Source: Cytophagales bacterium (GTDB lineage: Bacteria > Bacteroidota > Bacteroidia > Cytophagales > Microscillaceae). Taken from it: a stretch of DNA of 41,660 nt. How positions within the stretch are numbered: position 1 is the first letter of the stretch; each line of letters starts with the position of its first letter. The stretch is taken from positions 1-41,660 of the forward strand of contig JAAFJG010000042.1 in NCBI GenBank assembly GCA_013298075.1, written 5' to 3'. Positions 1 through 8,861 of the stretch are shown piece after piece. The notes under the pieces are model-generated. The model was not told the DNA's origin. It ran no database searches and saw nothing but the letters and a program-made list of their open reading frames with translations. A program made the translations under genes and the position numbers.

Positions 1-151
1 CTACCGAATAAAAATATAAATCAAATTCAGACATAAAACGTTGTGTCCTGCGAACTTTGCTACCTTCCAAAGCCTCACCTGATATACAGGCTGCAATAGA
101 ATGATACTGAACATTTTTAGAAGACATTAATGCCATAATAAAGGTACTCAT
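1..151 (-). CDS. IS4-type transposase, N-terminal fragment running off the window edge
   Basis: Reading leftward from an ATG at 151, the open frame continues past base 1, so only about 50 residues are visible. They contain the stretch SGEALEGSKVRRTQRF, preceded by FIMALMSSKNVQYHSIA. This matches the usual N-terminus of IS4-family transposases, where a helical region is followed by an RRIQRF-type motif ahead of the DDE domain. The frame stays open upstream to a stop at 284-286 without another ATG, and residues just before the ATG (NVQKSHLDF) also look like family sequence, so translation may start earlier, possibly at a non-ATG codon. The catalytic domain lies outside the window, so intactness cannot be judged. 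Confidence 0.6.
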   Translation of the reverse strand, partial: MSTFIMALMSSKNVQYHSIAACISGEALEGSKVRRTQRFMSEFDLYFYSV

Positions 152-447
152 AAAATCTAAATGAGATTTTTGAACATTTTTTTTAGCACAAAAACTTTTT
201 TTAATGCAAGTTCCAAAACTTATTGTATCTTCGCCTCGTTTTCTAATGAAATCATTGGGTTTAATTTGATTTAGTAAGAGACTTCAAAGTTAAACCCTTT
301 TTTTGTAAATACAAAATAAATGAAAAATAAAAATAAATCATTGAAAATCAACTTATTACAAAATTGTCATGTAGAGTGGTTTTTTTTGTATTTAAAGAAA
401 ATAATTTTTAGCATAGATAAATTTCAAACCAACCATTTTTAAATATA
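152..447. other. Intergenic, AT-rich; probable end of the left-edge insertion sequence
   Basis: No coding sequence is supported here. Because the transposase reads leftward, one end of its insertion sequence should lie in this stretch, but without the other end I cannot identify the terminal inverted repeat or a target duplication. Confidence 0.4.
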
Positions 448-897
448 TTACGATTGAAGCCAAGCAATCGCTTCCTCGATATTAGAAAAATCTTTAATAG
501 GATATTGGTTAGGTAAATTCATATTAAAAAACTCCTCAAAAGTCTGTTCTACTGATATACTCGAAACAAACTCTTCAGGAACAATGTGTGCGTATTTGAT
601 TAATCCTGCCTCTATCCAATTTTTGTTTAATAATTCTGCCATCCAAATTTGTTCTTCCGGAGTAATGGGATAGATAAAATCTACACATCTATCAAAAAGA
701 TATTTGAAGTCAATTTCTCGGCTTGTTTTAAGCCAAACAATCATCTCGAGTTTGAAGTCATTTTCGGTCATTTCCTTTGTTTCTTCGAACCAATCAGAAT
801 AAAAGATTTTAGTTTTTTCATCGTATACGTGCTTACTAAATTTTGATTCGAACAACACTTTTGCCCCTTTTATAGCAAGATTAGGTATTTTTTCCAT
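448..897 (-). CDS. Small conserved protein of unknown function, paralogue of the 41.0-kb gene
   Basis: 149 residues, soluble, no signal peptide or membrane segment. I chose the ATG at 897 rather than an upstream TTG at 930 because a TAnnTTTG promoter box covers 928-935 and would overlap the longer start. The C-terminal half aligns with the protein at 41012-41413. Shared features in the same order are DWFEE/TWLED, a FKL motif, an aromatic-rich middle, a SISVEQTFEE/SISLTQTFEE motif, and a terminal AxxWLQS/AMNWISE. This alternating strand-helix pattern resembles STAS/SpoIIAA-like small domains, but I do not recognise a named family. Function unknown. Confidence 0.75.
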   Translation of the reverse strand: MEKIPNLAIKGAKVLFESKFSKHVYDEKTKIFYSDWFEETKEMTENDFKLEMIVWLKTSREIDFKYLFDRCVDFIYPITPEEQIWMAELLNKNWIEAGLIKYAHIVPEEFVSSISVEQTFEEFFNMNLPNQYPIKDFSNIEEAIAWLQS

Positions 898-927
898 AAT
901 GATGTTATTTATTGTGAAAAATAAGCC

Positions 928-935
928 CAAATATA
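928..935 (-). promoter_or_regulatory. -7 promoter box for the 448-897 gene
   Basis: On the minus strand this reads TATATTTG, matching the Bacteroidota -7 consensus TAnnTTTG. It lies about 30 bases before the ATG at 897. No clear -33 TTTG was found at the usual distance. Confidence 0.5.
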
Positions 936-1037
936 CGAAAAAAAAATTTGAAAAATAAAAAAATATCTTTTTTTTAAATATTTTTTTGTTTACTTAGTAT
1001 ATCGCACTACATAATAAAAGAACATTAAAATTTTTCT

Positions 1038-1064
1038 CCTTGGTCTGTGTGCCACAGACCAAGG
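1038..1064. repeat. Perfect 12-bp-stem hairpin
   Basis: CCTTGGTCTGTG, a 3-base loop TGC, then the exact reverse complement. It directly abuts the repeat element at 1066-1248 and stands where that element's terminal TGGTTC end would be expected. A-rich sequence follows on the plus side (AAAAAAAAA), so on the minus strand it is preceded rather than followed by a T-run; a terminator role is not clear. Confidence 0.7.
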
Positions 1065-1065
1065 A

Positions 1066-1248
1066 TTAAAAAAAAATTTTGAAATACGTTTTTTGAATTG
1101 CCTCCAGATTTATCTAGAGGATAATAAAAAAATTCAATTCTTGGCTTTAGCCAAAATTTTCGCACTTTTCAAATTGATATTTTTTAAATAAATGCCATTT
1201 CTATTCATACAGAAGAAAATTATATCCGCAATAATTTCCCATGAACCA
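1066..1248 (-). repeat. Copy of the ~200-bp nested-inverted-repeat element (minus orientation)
   Basis: Reading on the minus strand from GAACCA at 1243-1248, this copy matches the element at 28995-29195: TGGTTC end, TTGCGGATATAATTTTCTTC, a TTGGCTAAAGCCAA hairpin, then the CCTCCAGAT-type hairpin (here with one stem mismatch, CTAGAGG). The distal TGGTTCTTAGGAAG end is missing and replaced by the 1038-1064 hairpin. Confidence 0.75.
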
Positions 1249-1510
1249 AATAATTTCATAATAATTTCTTAAGCGGTAAAAAATATAACCAACCATATAA
1301 TTCTATTTTGATGATAAAATAAGCATAAAAAAGCATCATAAATAGCATTATTTCATAACTTTTTATCATTTTTTGATTATTTTGAAAAAAAAATAAAAAA
1401 AATTTGCTTGTTTTCTCAAAAAAAATTATAACTTGCATTAAGATTTAAAAAATGGATAACAAAAAATTGTTTCCAAACAAAAAATTGTTACTGAATCTAT
1501 AAACAATACT
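1249..1510. other. Intergenic leader of recQ
   Basis: Very AT-rich. I see no gene and no full TAnnTTTG promoter; the closest sequence is TATAACTTGC shortly before 1440, one base off the consensus. The recQ ATG follows at 1511. Confidence 0.35.
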
Positions 1511-3694
1511 ATGATAGCAGAAGAAATAAACTTAAAAGATAAACTTCGAGAAGTGTTCGGATATACACAATTTCGCGGTTTACAAGAAGAGATTATTGAT
1601 AATTTAATGGCAGGAAACGATACTTTTGTATTGATGCCTACGGGTGCGGGCAAGTCTTTATGTTACCAACTACCCGCTATAATCAGAGACGGAACAGCCA
1701 TTATTATTTCACCTTTGATTGCGTTAATGAAAAATCAAGTCGATCAATTAGCGGCGTTAAGTATCAATGCACAATTTTTAAATTCTACTTTATCAAAAGC
1801 AGAAATTACAAAAGTAAAAAAAGGTGTCTTGGCAGGGCAAATTAAATTATTATATGTAGCCCCCGAATCCTTGACAAAAGAATCAAACTTAGAGTTTTTA
1901 AAATCTGCTAAACTTTCTTTTATTGCCATCGATGAAGCCCACTGTATTTCAGAATGGGGACACGATTTTAGACCCGAATATCGCCGAATTAGAATGATGA
2001 TTGATTTAATAGGAAATATGCCTATTATTGCACTCACCGCCACTGCTACGCCAAAAGTACAAATAGATATTCAAAAAAATCTACGTATGGAAAACGCAAA
2101 AGTATTCAAGTCTTCTTTCAATCGAACCAATTTATATTACGAAGTAAGAGCAAAAACGGCTATCAAAAAACAACTCATTAAATATCTCAAAAGTCATAAA
2201 GGAGAATCAGGTATTATTTATTGTTTAAGTAGAAAAAAAGTAGAAGAAGTATATGAACTTTTGAAAGTAAATGACGTAAAAGTCGCTCCCTATCACGCAG
2301 GTCTCGAATCGCAAGTAAGAATGCAAAATCAAGATGGTTTTTTGAATGAAGAAATTGATGTAATTGTCGCAACGATTGCTTTTGGAATGGGCATAGATAA
2401 ACCCGATGTCCGATTCGTCATTCATTATGATGCGCCCAAATCTTTGGAAGGATATTACCAAGAAACAGGAAGAGCAGGACGAGATGGCATCGAATCGGAT
2501 TGCATTATGTTTTATAGTCCACACGATATTTTAAAATTAGAAAAATTTAATAAAGATAAAACGGTTTCGGAGCGAGATAATGCAAGGCATTTGGTTCAAG
2601 AAATGATGGCATATTCTGCGTCAGGCGTGTGTAGAAGGCGATTATTGTTGAGTTATTTTGGAGAAGTTATTCATCACGATTGTGGAAAATGTAATAATTG
2701 TGTGTATCCTACCAATAAATTTAGCGTCAAAGAACAAATTATTTGGTGCTTAGAAACAGCAGTTAATACAGGCGAAAGATTTGCTTTGGGGCATATTGTT
2801 GATGTCATACGAGGTGAAAAAACAAGTTATGTGATGAGCTATGGGCATGATGGATTGGCAACTTTTGGCAAAGGCAAAGACAATCAAACGTCTTATTGGG
2901 AGTCGGTTGTGAGGCATTGCGTTGTGTTTGATTTTTTGTATAAAGATATTGATAATTATGGCGTATTGCATTTATCAGAAAAAGGAAAAAGTTTTTTAGC
3001 AGACCCATATTCTGTGGAGTTATCAGAAGAACACGATTATTCGAAAGTTTCTGACGATGAAGACGATGACAAAGAATTAGGTAATTTTAATAGCACTCGT
3101 TCACACGATTTGGTGTTGTTTGAGATGTTAAAAGGCTTGCGAAAAAAAGTTGCTAAACAAAAAGGTTTTCCGCCTTTTGCTATTTTTCAAGATCCTTCTT
3201 TGGAAGAAATGGCTACTTTTTATCCTACTACAGAAGATGATTTAGCACAAATCAATGGCGTAGGTATGGGAAAAGTACAACGATATGGAAAGCCATTTTT
3301 GGAAATGATTCAAAAATATGTACAAGAAAATGATATTGAAACCGCTCAAGATGTCGTGGTGCGTTCGGCTATCAATAAATCAAAAACAAAAATTTGGATT
3401 ATTCAACAAATCGATAGAAAAGTAGATTTAGAAGAAATCAGCGAAGCAAAAAATATGTCAATGTTTGAGGTTTTAGATGAAATAGAACATATTTGCTACT
3501 CAGGAACTCGCCTAAATTTAGATTATTATATTGATAGAATTATGGACGAAGAAAGGCAAGATGAAGTCTATGATTATTTTATGAATGCAGATACTGACAA
3601 TCTTCCTGTGGCATTAGAATATTTTGATGAAGATTATTCTGAAGAAGAACTTCGTTTGATGCGTATTAAATTTATGTCTGAAATTGCTAACTAA
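1511..3694 (+). CDS. recQ: ATP-dependent DNA helicase RecQ
   Basis: 727 residues. A 3'-5' superfamily 2 helicase acting in recombinational repair and replication restart. Motifs appear in order: Walker A PTGAGKS (43-49), DEAH (141-144) in the RecQ-typical IDEAHCISEWGHDFRPEY, TATATP (176-181), and motif VI QETGRAGRDG (317-326). The zinc-binding subdomain has Cys374, Cys391, Cys394 and Cys397. A winged-helix region follows, then an HRDC domain around 530-605 (SHDLVLFEMLKGLRKKVA, later INGVGMGKVQRYG). About 110 further residues continue after the HRDC domain, as in the longer RecQ form common in Bacteroidota. It stands alone, flanked by repeat elements on both sides. Confidence 0.97.
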   Translation: MIAEEINLKDKLREVFGYTQFRGLQEEIIDNLMAGNDTFVLMPTGAGKSLCYQLPAIIRDGTAIIISPLIALMKNQVDQLAALSINAQFLNSTLSKAEITKVKKGVLAGQIKLLYVAPESLTKESNLEFLKSAKLSFIAIDEAHCISEWGHDFRPEYRRIRMMIDLIGNMPIIALTATATPKVQIDIQKNLRMENAKVFKSSFNRTNLYYEVRAKTAIKKQLIKYLKSHKGESGIIYCLSRKKVEEVYELLKVNDVKVAPYHAGLESQVRMQNQDGFLNEEIDVIVATIAFGMGIDKPDVRFVIHYDAPKSLEGYYQETGRAGRDGIESDCIMFYSPHDILKLEKFNKDKTVSERDNARHLVQEMMAYSASGVCRRRLLLSYFGEVIHHDCGKCNNCVYPTNKFSVKEQIIWCLETAVNTGERFALGHIVDVIRGEKTSYVMSYGHDGLATFGKGKDNQTSYWESVVRHCVVFDFLYKDIDNYGVLHLSEKGKSFLADPYSVELSEEHDYSKVSDDEDDDKELGNFNSTRSHDLVLFEMLKGLRKKVAKQKGFPPFAIFQDPSLEEMATFYPTTEDDLAQINGVGMGKVQRYGKPFLEMIQKYVQENDIETAQDVVVRSAINKSKTKIWIIQQIDRKVDLEEISEAKNMSMFEVLDEIEHICYSGTRLNLDYYIDRIMDEERQDEVYDYFMNADTDNLPVALEYFDEDYSEEELRLMRIKFMSEIAN

Positions 3695-3758
3695 TTGATT
3701 GATTTATTATAATTTATATTTCTATACTCTTGCGCAAAACAATAAAGTAAATATTTTT

Positions 3759-3806
3759 TTGGTTTATATGAAATTACTGCGGATATAATTTTATTCTGTA
3801 TAAATT
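3759..3806 (+). repeat. 5'-end remnant of the ~200-bp nested-inverted-repeat element
   Basis: The sequence GAAATTACTGCGGATATAAT followed by TTTATTCTGTATAAAT closely matches the first ~45 bases of the full copies at 28.8-29.2 kb. The hairpin half is absent. Confidence 0.6.
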
Positions 3807-3831
3807 TAGACTTTGGACAATATTTTAGCGT

Positions 3832-3866
3832 TGGCTTTCTTTCAAGGAAGCCATTTTTTATTTTTC
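3832..3866 (+). terminator. Likely recQ terminator
   Basis: TGGCTT and AAGCCA form a short stem around a 10-base loop, followed by ATTTTTTATTTTTC. It lies ~140 bases after the recQ stop and just before the end of the convergent transposase remnant. Confidence 0.5.
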
Positions 3867-3885
3867 ATTAAAATTTGTCTAATCT

Positions 3886-4470
3886 CTATTCATTTTTTTG
3901 ATTTTTTTCTACTTTTTTTTCTTTTTTAAGTACTTTTTCTTTCATTCTTTTTATTAATTTTTGCCCTTTTTCTCTGCCTTTACCTTTTTTACACTTTGGA
4001 GGAATAAAGGCTGTTTTATCAAAAGTATCAAAAAAATCACATAGCCCTCTTTGGAATTGTGATGGACTTAATGCTTGTTTTTCACCTCCCTGTTCTTCTT
4101 TATTTTCTTCTGCCGTTTTTTTAACCACCTTATTTTCTGGTAAATATTGTTGCCAAACAGCACAAGTAGTAGTTACTTCATTACGAGCAGTCCACAAAAT
4201 CCACCACGCCCTAAAAAAAACAGATAGAAAATTTAAAAAGTGCATCTTATCAGGAGTTTGAAAACCTTCTAAGAATAAATTTTGTTTACTAAAATGATAA
4301 AATACTTCACAAGCAAAACGTTTACGATAACAATCGTATGCTTCTTTGCTTTCTAATTTTGATTTTTCCTTTCCCGAAATACATAAATACATCTCTTTTG
4401 TAAATATTTTTAGAGTATTATATTCGTTCCAAATTTCTACTTTGAGTAAGTCAAAGGGCTTAACTTTCAT
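3886..4470 (-). pseudogene. C-terminal remnant of a DDE transposase (IS701-like)
   Basis: 194 residues from the ATG at 4470. The order of motifs fits the last third of DDE transposases of the IS701-like type. LCISGKEKSKLESKEAYDCY leads into YRKRFACEVFYHFSKQ, where the Glu should be the last residue of the DDE triad. This is followed by LEGFQTPDK and a hydrophobic FLNFLSVFFRAWW helix. Near the end, LSPSQFQRGL and a Lys-rich GKGREKGQK tail match the TPSQVQR...GRxKGxxxP endings of that group. The two catalytic Asp residues and the N-terminal domain are missing, and upstream DNA is unrelated repeat sequence. It is therefore a dead fragment, although its reading frame is still open. No inverted repeats of the parent element remain visible. 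Confidence 0.65.
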
Positions 4471-4503
4471 ATTATTTTCTTTTTTAGAACGCAATAGAAG
4501 ATT

Positions 4504-4611
4504 AGTATTTTTTAAATGAGAGAGATTTTTAGCACACAGATAACGCGGATTGAGCAGATTAAAACTGATTTTTCTTTTTTTCTCGAATTTTTAGTTCTCA
4601 CTTAAAAAAAT
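4504..4611. repeat. MITE-like element, copy 1
   Basis: Begins AGTATTTTTTAAATGAGAGA and contains AGCACACAGATAACGCGGAT followed by TGAGCAGATTAAAACTGATT. It is strongly similar to 15811-15940. The right end (CTCACTTAAAAAAATTT) is a degenerate inverted copy of the left end and abuts the uvrC stop codon. Confidence 0.6.
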
Positions 4612-6465
4612 TTAATTTTGAGTTTCAATTTCGACTTTATCTTTGTCATCTACTTTTACCATTTCCTCAAAAGTATTTTTCAAAATTTTTGCTTTTGCTT
4701 GCCCTATTATTTTTGTTAATTCTTCTTCTGTTTGATTTCTGATATTTTTCAAAGACTTAAATTCTTTGATAAGCATTGCGATTGTTTTTTCGCCAATGCC
4801 ATCAATTTGCTCCAAAGATGATTTCAAATTAGTGTCATTGCTACGTTTTAAGCGGTGAAAAGTAAGCCCAAAACGGTGTGCTTCATCTCTTGCTCTTTGA
4901 ATAAGTTGCAAAGAAAGTGATTTTTTGGATAGGTGCAAAGGCACATCATCATCAGGAAAATAAATTTCTTCCAACCTTTTCGCAATGCCAATAATAGGAA
5001 TTTTTCCAAATAAATCCAACTCTTTTAATGAATCACAAGCCGAACTTAATTGCCCTTTTCCGCCATCAATAATAATCAAATCAGGCAATTCGGTGTCCTC
5101 ATCTAATAATCTTTGATAACGCCTTTTCACAATTTCACGCATCGAAGCAAAGTCATCGGGTCCGATAACGGTTTTTACGTTGTAATGCCTATATTCTCTT
5201 TTCAAAGGTTTACCATCTTTGAAATAAACCATAGCCGCCACAGGATTTGTGCCTTGAATATTTGAGTTATCAAAACACTCGATATGAATAGGTGGTTTGG
5301 ATAAATTCAAAGATTTTTGTAAATCTAATACGGCTTTATTTATTTTTTCTTCACTCAATCCATTTTCTGCTTTTTGTCTGCGGTCTTTTTTGAACATCAA
5401 AGCATTTTTCATAGATAAATCTAACAACTTTTTTTTGTCGCCAATTTTTGGAATAATATTGACCAAATTAGGAAATAAATTTTCGGTTAATGGCAAATTT
5501 GTGATAACTTCTTTGTTATCCGTTTCGTTTTCTGTATGCAAATTTATCAAAACCATTTCCAAAATTTCCTCGTTTGTTTCGTCTAATTTCTTTTTTATTT
5601 CGATATTTTTAGTATGAATAATTGCCCCATTTTTTATTTTGATAAAATTTAAGTAGCAAATTTCTTCATCACTTGTCAAAGTTAATACATCAATTTCGGT
5701 AATATTTGGGTTTACAATCAATGAACGCGATTGATATTGTTCGACTCTTGTTAGTTTTTGTTTGCAAAATTCTGCTTGTTCAAATTCCCAATTATCCGAA
5801 AAACCTTGCATTTTATCTTTAAAATATTGTTTAGCATTACTTAGATTTCCACCTAAAATTTGTCTTACTAACGCAATTTTTTCGTTATAATCTTGTTCTG
5901 TTTGGTGATTTTCGCAAGGACCTAAACAATTTTTGAGGTGATATTCTAAGCAAACTTTAAACTTATTTGTTTCAATATTTTCCTTACTCAAATTCAATAA
6001 ACAATTTCTTAAAGGATACAATTCTTTGATTAAATCTAAAATAGTTTGCATAGATTTATTATTACTAAAAGGTCCGAAATAAGTTCCTTTTGTCTTATCA
6101 ACTTGCCTTGTAACGATTACACGCGGAAATCTTTCATTTGTAAGCAATATATAAGGATAAGTTTTTCCATCTTTTAATAAAATATTATATTTAGGTTGAT
6201 ATTCTTTTATCAAACTATTTTCTAATAAAAGTGCGTCATATTCAGAATTTACAACCGTATATTCTATGCTTTCAATTTGTCGAATCAAGTTTAATGTTTT
6301 ACGATTATGTTGTTTGGAAGCATTGAAATAACTCGTAACTCTATTTCTCAAATGCTTCGCCTTTCCTACATATAGTAATACTTTTTCTTTGTTAAAAAAA
6401 CGATAAACGCCTGCATCTTGTGGCAACAAAAGAGCGGTTTCTTTGGCGGTTAATTCTTTTTGCAT
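4612..6465 (-). CDS. uvrC: Excinuclease ABC subunit C
   Basis: 617 residues from the ATG at 6465. UvrC makes both incisions in nucleotide excision repair with UvrA and UvrB. It carries an N-terminal GIY-YIG domain (GVYRFF, then LLYVGKAK near residue 32), a Cys cluster (CLEYHLKNCLGPC), a UVR-type helical pair, and the RNase H-like C-terminal nuclease core. That core shows ECFDNSNIQG, IIIDGGKGQ and RDEAHRFG. Helix-hairpin-helix sequence (LEQIDGIGEKTIAMLIKEF) follows near the end. A TTG start at 6507 would add 14 residues, but a promoter box at 6505-6512 overlaps it. The gene is divergent from parC. Confidence 0.96.
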   Translation of the reverse strand: MQKELTAKETALLLPQDAGVYRFFNKEKVLLYVGKAKHLRNRVTSYFNASKQHNRKTLNLIRQIESIEYTVVNSEYDALLLENSLIKEYQPKYNILLKDGKTYPYILLTNERFPRVIVTRQVDKTKGTYFGPFSNNKSMQTILDLIKELYPLRNCLLNLSKENIETNKFKVCLEYHLKNCLGPCENHQTEQDYNEKIALVRQILGGNLSNAKQYFKDKMQGFSDNWEFEQAEFCKQKLTRVEQYQSRSLIVNPNITEIDVLTLTSDEEICYLNFIKIKNGAIIHTKNIEIKKKLDETNEEILEMVLINLHTENETDNKEVITNLPLTENLFPNLVNIIPKIGDKKKLLDLSMKNALMFKKDRRQKAENGLSEEKINKAVLDLQKSLNLSKPPIHIECFDNSNIQGTNPVAAMVYFKDGKPLKREYRHYNVKTVIGPDDFASMREIVKRRYQRLLDEDTELPDLIIIDGGKGQLSSACDSLKELDLFGKIPIIGIAKRLEEIYFPDDDVPLHLSKKSLSLQLIQRARDEAHRFGLTFHRLKRSNDTNLKSSLEQIDGIGEKTIAMLIKEFKSLKNIRNQTEEELTKIIGQAKAKILKNTFEEMVKVDDKDKVEIETQN

Positions 6466-6504
6466 ATTATTTTTTGGTTTGTTTTGGATATAAATTAAGA
6501 TTTG

Positions 6505-6512
6505 CAAAAGTA
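6505..6512 (-). promoter_or_regulatory. -7 promoter box for uvrC
   Basis: Reads TACTTTTG on the minus strand, fitting TAnnTTTG, about 40 bases before the uvrC ATG at 6465. A TTG lies 23 bases further upstream. This supports the shorter UvrC start. Confidence 0.5.
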
Positions 6513-6658
6513 AGCAATTATATTCTAAATGTTATCAATTCAAATCGATTATTTTGAAGGTGGAAACTAAAAATACAAAAAAGACAACGATTTTATGGCT
6601 ATTTTAATTGACACAAATCATAACATATTCTAAAAAAATAAATATTTATTAAATATTA

Positions 6659-6689
6659 TTTGTAATTTATTGCAAAAGAATTACCTTTG
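6659..6689 (+). promoter_or_regulatory. Promoter of parC-DUF2480
   Basis: TTTG at 6659-6662, 19 bases, then TACCTTTG at 6682-6689: an exact Bacteroidota TTTG-N19-TAnnTTTG promoter. Transcription would begin near 6697, giving a leader of about 125 bases before parC. The uvrC-parC gap (6466-6820) otherwise shows only AT-rich sequence. Confidence 0.7.
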
Positions 6690-6820
6690 CAAATAGAAAT
6701 GAAATATAATGTTTGATTAAGTAGTTAAATAATTGAAAATCAAATACTTATAAAAATAAAAAACAACTTTCATTTCATCAAAATAAATAAAAATAAAATT
6801 ATTTATCAGTAAAAAATAAA

Positions 6821-8845
6821 ATGGCGATAGAACAACAACAAACTACTATATCAGATTTATACCAAGATTGGTTTTTAGACTATGCTTCTTATGTGATTTT
6901 GGAGCGAGCAGTTCCGAATATAAATGATGGATTAAAACCTGTCCAAAGACGAATTATGCACGCTATGTTTCAGATGGACGATGGGCGTTTTCATAAAGTT
7001 GCGAATGTGGTCGGGCAGGCAATGCAATATCATCCGCATGGCGATGCGTCTATATATGAGGCGTTAGTGAGCGTGGGACAGAAAGATTTAATGGTCGATA
7101 CACAAGGAAATTGGGGCGATATGAACACAGGCGATGGAGCGGCTGCGGCTCGTTATATTGAGTCTCGTTTGTCTAAATTTGCCTTAGAAGTTGCGTTCAA
7201 TCCACAAACAACAGATTGGCAAAAATCGTATGACGGACGCAAAAAAGAGCCAATTACGTTGCCAATGAAGTTTCCTTTGCTCTTAGCACAAGGCACAGAA
7301 GGAATTGCGGTAGGTTTGGCAACGAAAGTAATGCCACATAATTTTTGTGAATTGATAGAGGCTTCTATTGATATTTTGAACGGAAAAGAAACCAATATTC
7401 AACCTGATTTTTTTATGGGGGGCATTGCGGATTGTTCGCAATATCGAGGTGGAATGAAAGGTGGAAAAATTCGTATTCGCTCTCATATCGAAATCAAAAG
7501 TAAAAAAGATATTGCTATTAAAGACATTCCTTATGGCTGCACGACAGGTTCTTTGATAGATTCTATTTTGAAAGCAAACGATGATGGAAAAATAAAAATC
7601 AAAAAAGTAATCGATAATACAGCCAGAAATGTAGAGATTTTAATCGAGTTGGCAGTTGGAATTTCACCCGAACAAACCATCGATGCTTTGTATGCTTTCA
7701 CAGATTGTGAAGTGTCAGTTTCTCCTAATACGTGTGTGATTGTGGGCAATAAACCACAATTTATTGACGTAAACGAGATGTTGAAAATATGCACATTCAG
7801 AACCAAAGATTTACTTAAAAAAGAACTCGAAATCAAAAGAAATGATTTATTAGAGAAAATTTTGTATGGTTCTTTGGAAAAAATATTTATCGAAAATAGA
7901 ATTTATCGAGATATTGAAGAATGTACGACTTGGGAAGATGTTTTATTGAAAATAGACAAAGGTTTAGACCCTTATAAACCACAATTTTATCGAGAAATCA
8001 TCAAAGATGATTTGGTCAGATTGACAGAAATTAAAATCAAACGTATTTCAAAATTTGATACTTTCAAAGCCGATGAATTGATGAAAACTCGCCAAGAAGA
8101 ATTGAAAGAAACAGAAGAAAATTTGGCTAATTTGAATAAATTTGCTATCAATTATTTCAAAAATTTACTCAAAAAATACGGAAAAGGCAGAGAAAGAAGA
8201 ACTGAATTACAATTTTTTGATGCTATCAAAGGAACAGAAGTGGCGTTGAATAACCAAAAATTGTATGTCAATCGTACCGATGGTTTTATTGGATATAATT
8301 TGAAAAAAGATGAATTTGTCTGTGATTGTTCTGATATTGATGATATTATTATTTTTACTGATGATGGAAAATATTACATCAAAAAAATTGGTGAAAAGGT
8401 ATTTGTTGCCAAAAATATTATTTATTTAGCCGTTTTTAATAAAGATTTGAAAGAAACTATTTTTAATACTATTTATAAAGATGGCGAAAGTGGTGTAAGT
8501 ATGGTCAAACGTTTTCAGGTGCAAGGCGTAATTAGAGATAAAGAATACGATTTGACAAAAGGAAATCCTAAATCAAAGTTAATGTATTTTAGTGCTAATT
8601 TACAAGGAGAAACCGAAAGTGTAAAAGTAACGCTTTCATCAAGTTGTAGTGCCAAAAATAAAGTTTTTGAATATAATTTTATAGATTTAGAGGTGAAAGG
8701 TAAAAATTCTTTGGGGAATATTTTAACAAAACATCCTGTCAAAAAAATTGATTTCAAAGCAAAAAATGACCTCACAAAGAAAAAAATAGTAGCACCAAAA
8801 ACAGAGGAAAAATCACCAGAAACTCCATTGTTTAAAGCAAAATAA
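6821..8845 (+). CDS. parC: DNA topoisomerase IV subunit A (ParC-type), short C-terminus
   Basis: 674 residues. A type IIA topoisomerase breakage-reunion subunit that separates daughter chromosomes together with ParE, which is not in this window. The N-terminus matches the Bacteroidota ParC group (DLYQDWFLDYASYVILERAVP). The gate region has YHPHGDASIYEALV (70-83), and the DNA-linking tyrosine is Tyr112 in AAAARYIESRLSKFA. FPLLLAQGTEGIAVGLATKV follows. Positions equivalent to E. coli GyrA Ser83 and Asp87 are Ala76 and Glu80. From what I know of the family, relatives are usually some 850-900 residues. This one stops within the C-terminal beta-pinwheel (after LGNILTKHPVKKI) and ends in a Lys/Glu/Pro-rich tail. 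DUF2480 follows after 16 bases. Confidence 0.92.
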   Translation: MAIEQQQTTISDLYQDWFLDYASYVILERAVPNINDGLKPVQRRIMHAMFQMDDGRFHKVANVVGQAMQYHPHGDASIYEALVSVGQKDLMVDTQGNWGDMNTGDGAAAARYIESRLSKFALEVAFNPQTTDWQKSYDGRKKEPITLPMKFPLLLAQGTEGIAVGLATKVMPHNFCELIEASIDILNGKETNIQPDFFMGGIADCSQYRGGMKGGKIRIRSHIEIKSKKDIAIKDIPYGCTTGSLIDSILKANDDGKIKIKKVIDNTARNVEILIELAVGISPEQTIDALYAFTDCEVSVSPNTCVIVGNKPQFIDVNEMLKICTFRTKDLLKKELEIKRNDLLEKILYGSLEKIFIENRIYRDIEECTTWEDVLLKIDKGLDPYKPQFYREIIKDDLVRLTEIKIKRISKFDTFKADELMKTRQEELKETEENLANLNKFAINYFKNLLKKYGKGRERRTELQFFDAIKGTEVALNNQKLYVNRTDGFIGYNLKKDEFVCDCSDIDDIIIFTDDGKYYIKKIGEKVFVAKNIIYLAVFNKDLKETIFNTIYKDGESGVSMVKRFQVQGVIRDKEYDLTKGNPKSKLMYFSANLQGETESVKVTLSSSCSAKNKVFEYNFIDLEVKGKNSLGNILTKHPVKKIDFKAKNDLTKKKIVAPKTEEKSPETPLFKAK

Positions 8846-8861
8846 AAAATTATTGTAAATT

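Noticed and set aside
5297-5617. Plus-strand open frame of 106 codons
   Set aside because: It is the antisense shadow of uvrC, with low-complexity Phe/Ser/Lys content and no recognisable family.
8846-8861. Missing ParC C-terminal part continuing in another frame after the stop
   Set aside because: Only 16 bases separate the stop from DUF2480, and the DUF2480 protein is complete, so no displaced ParC sequence is present here.
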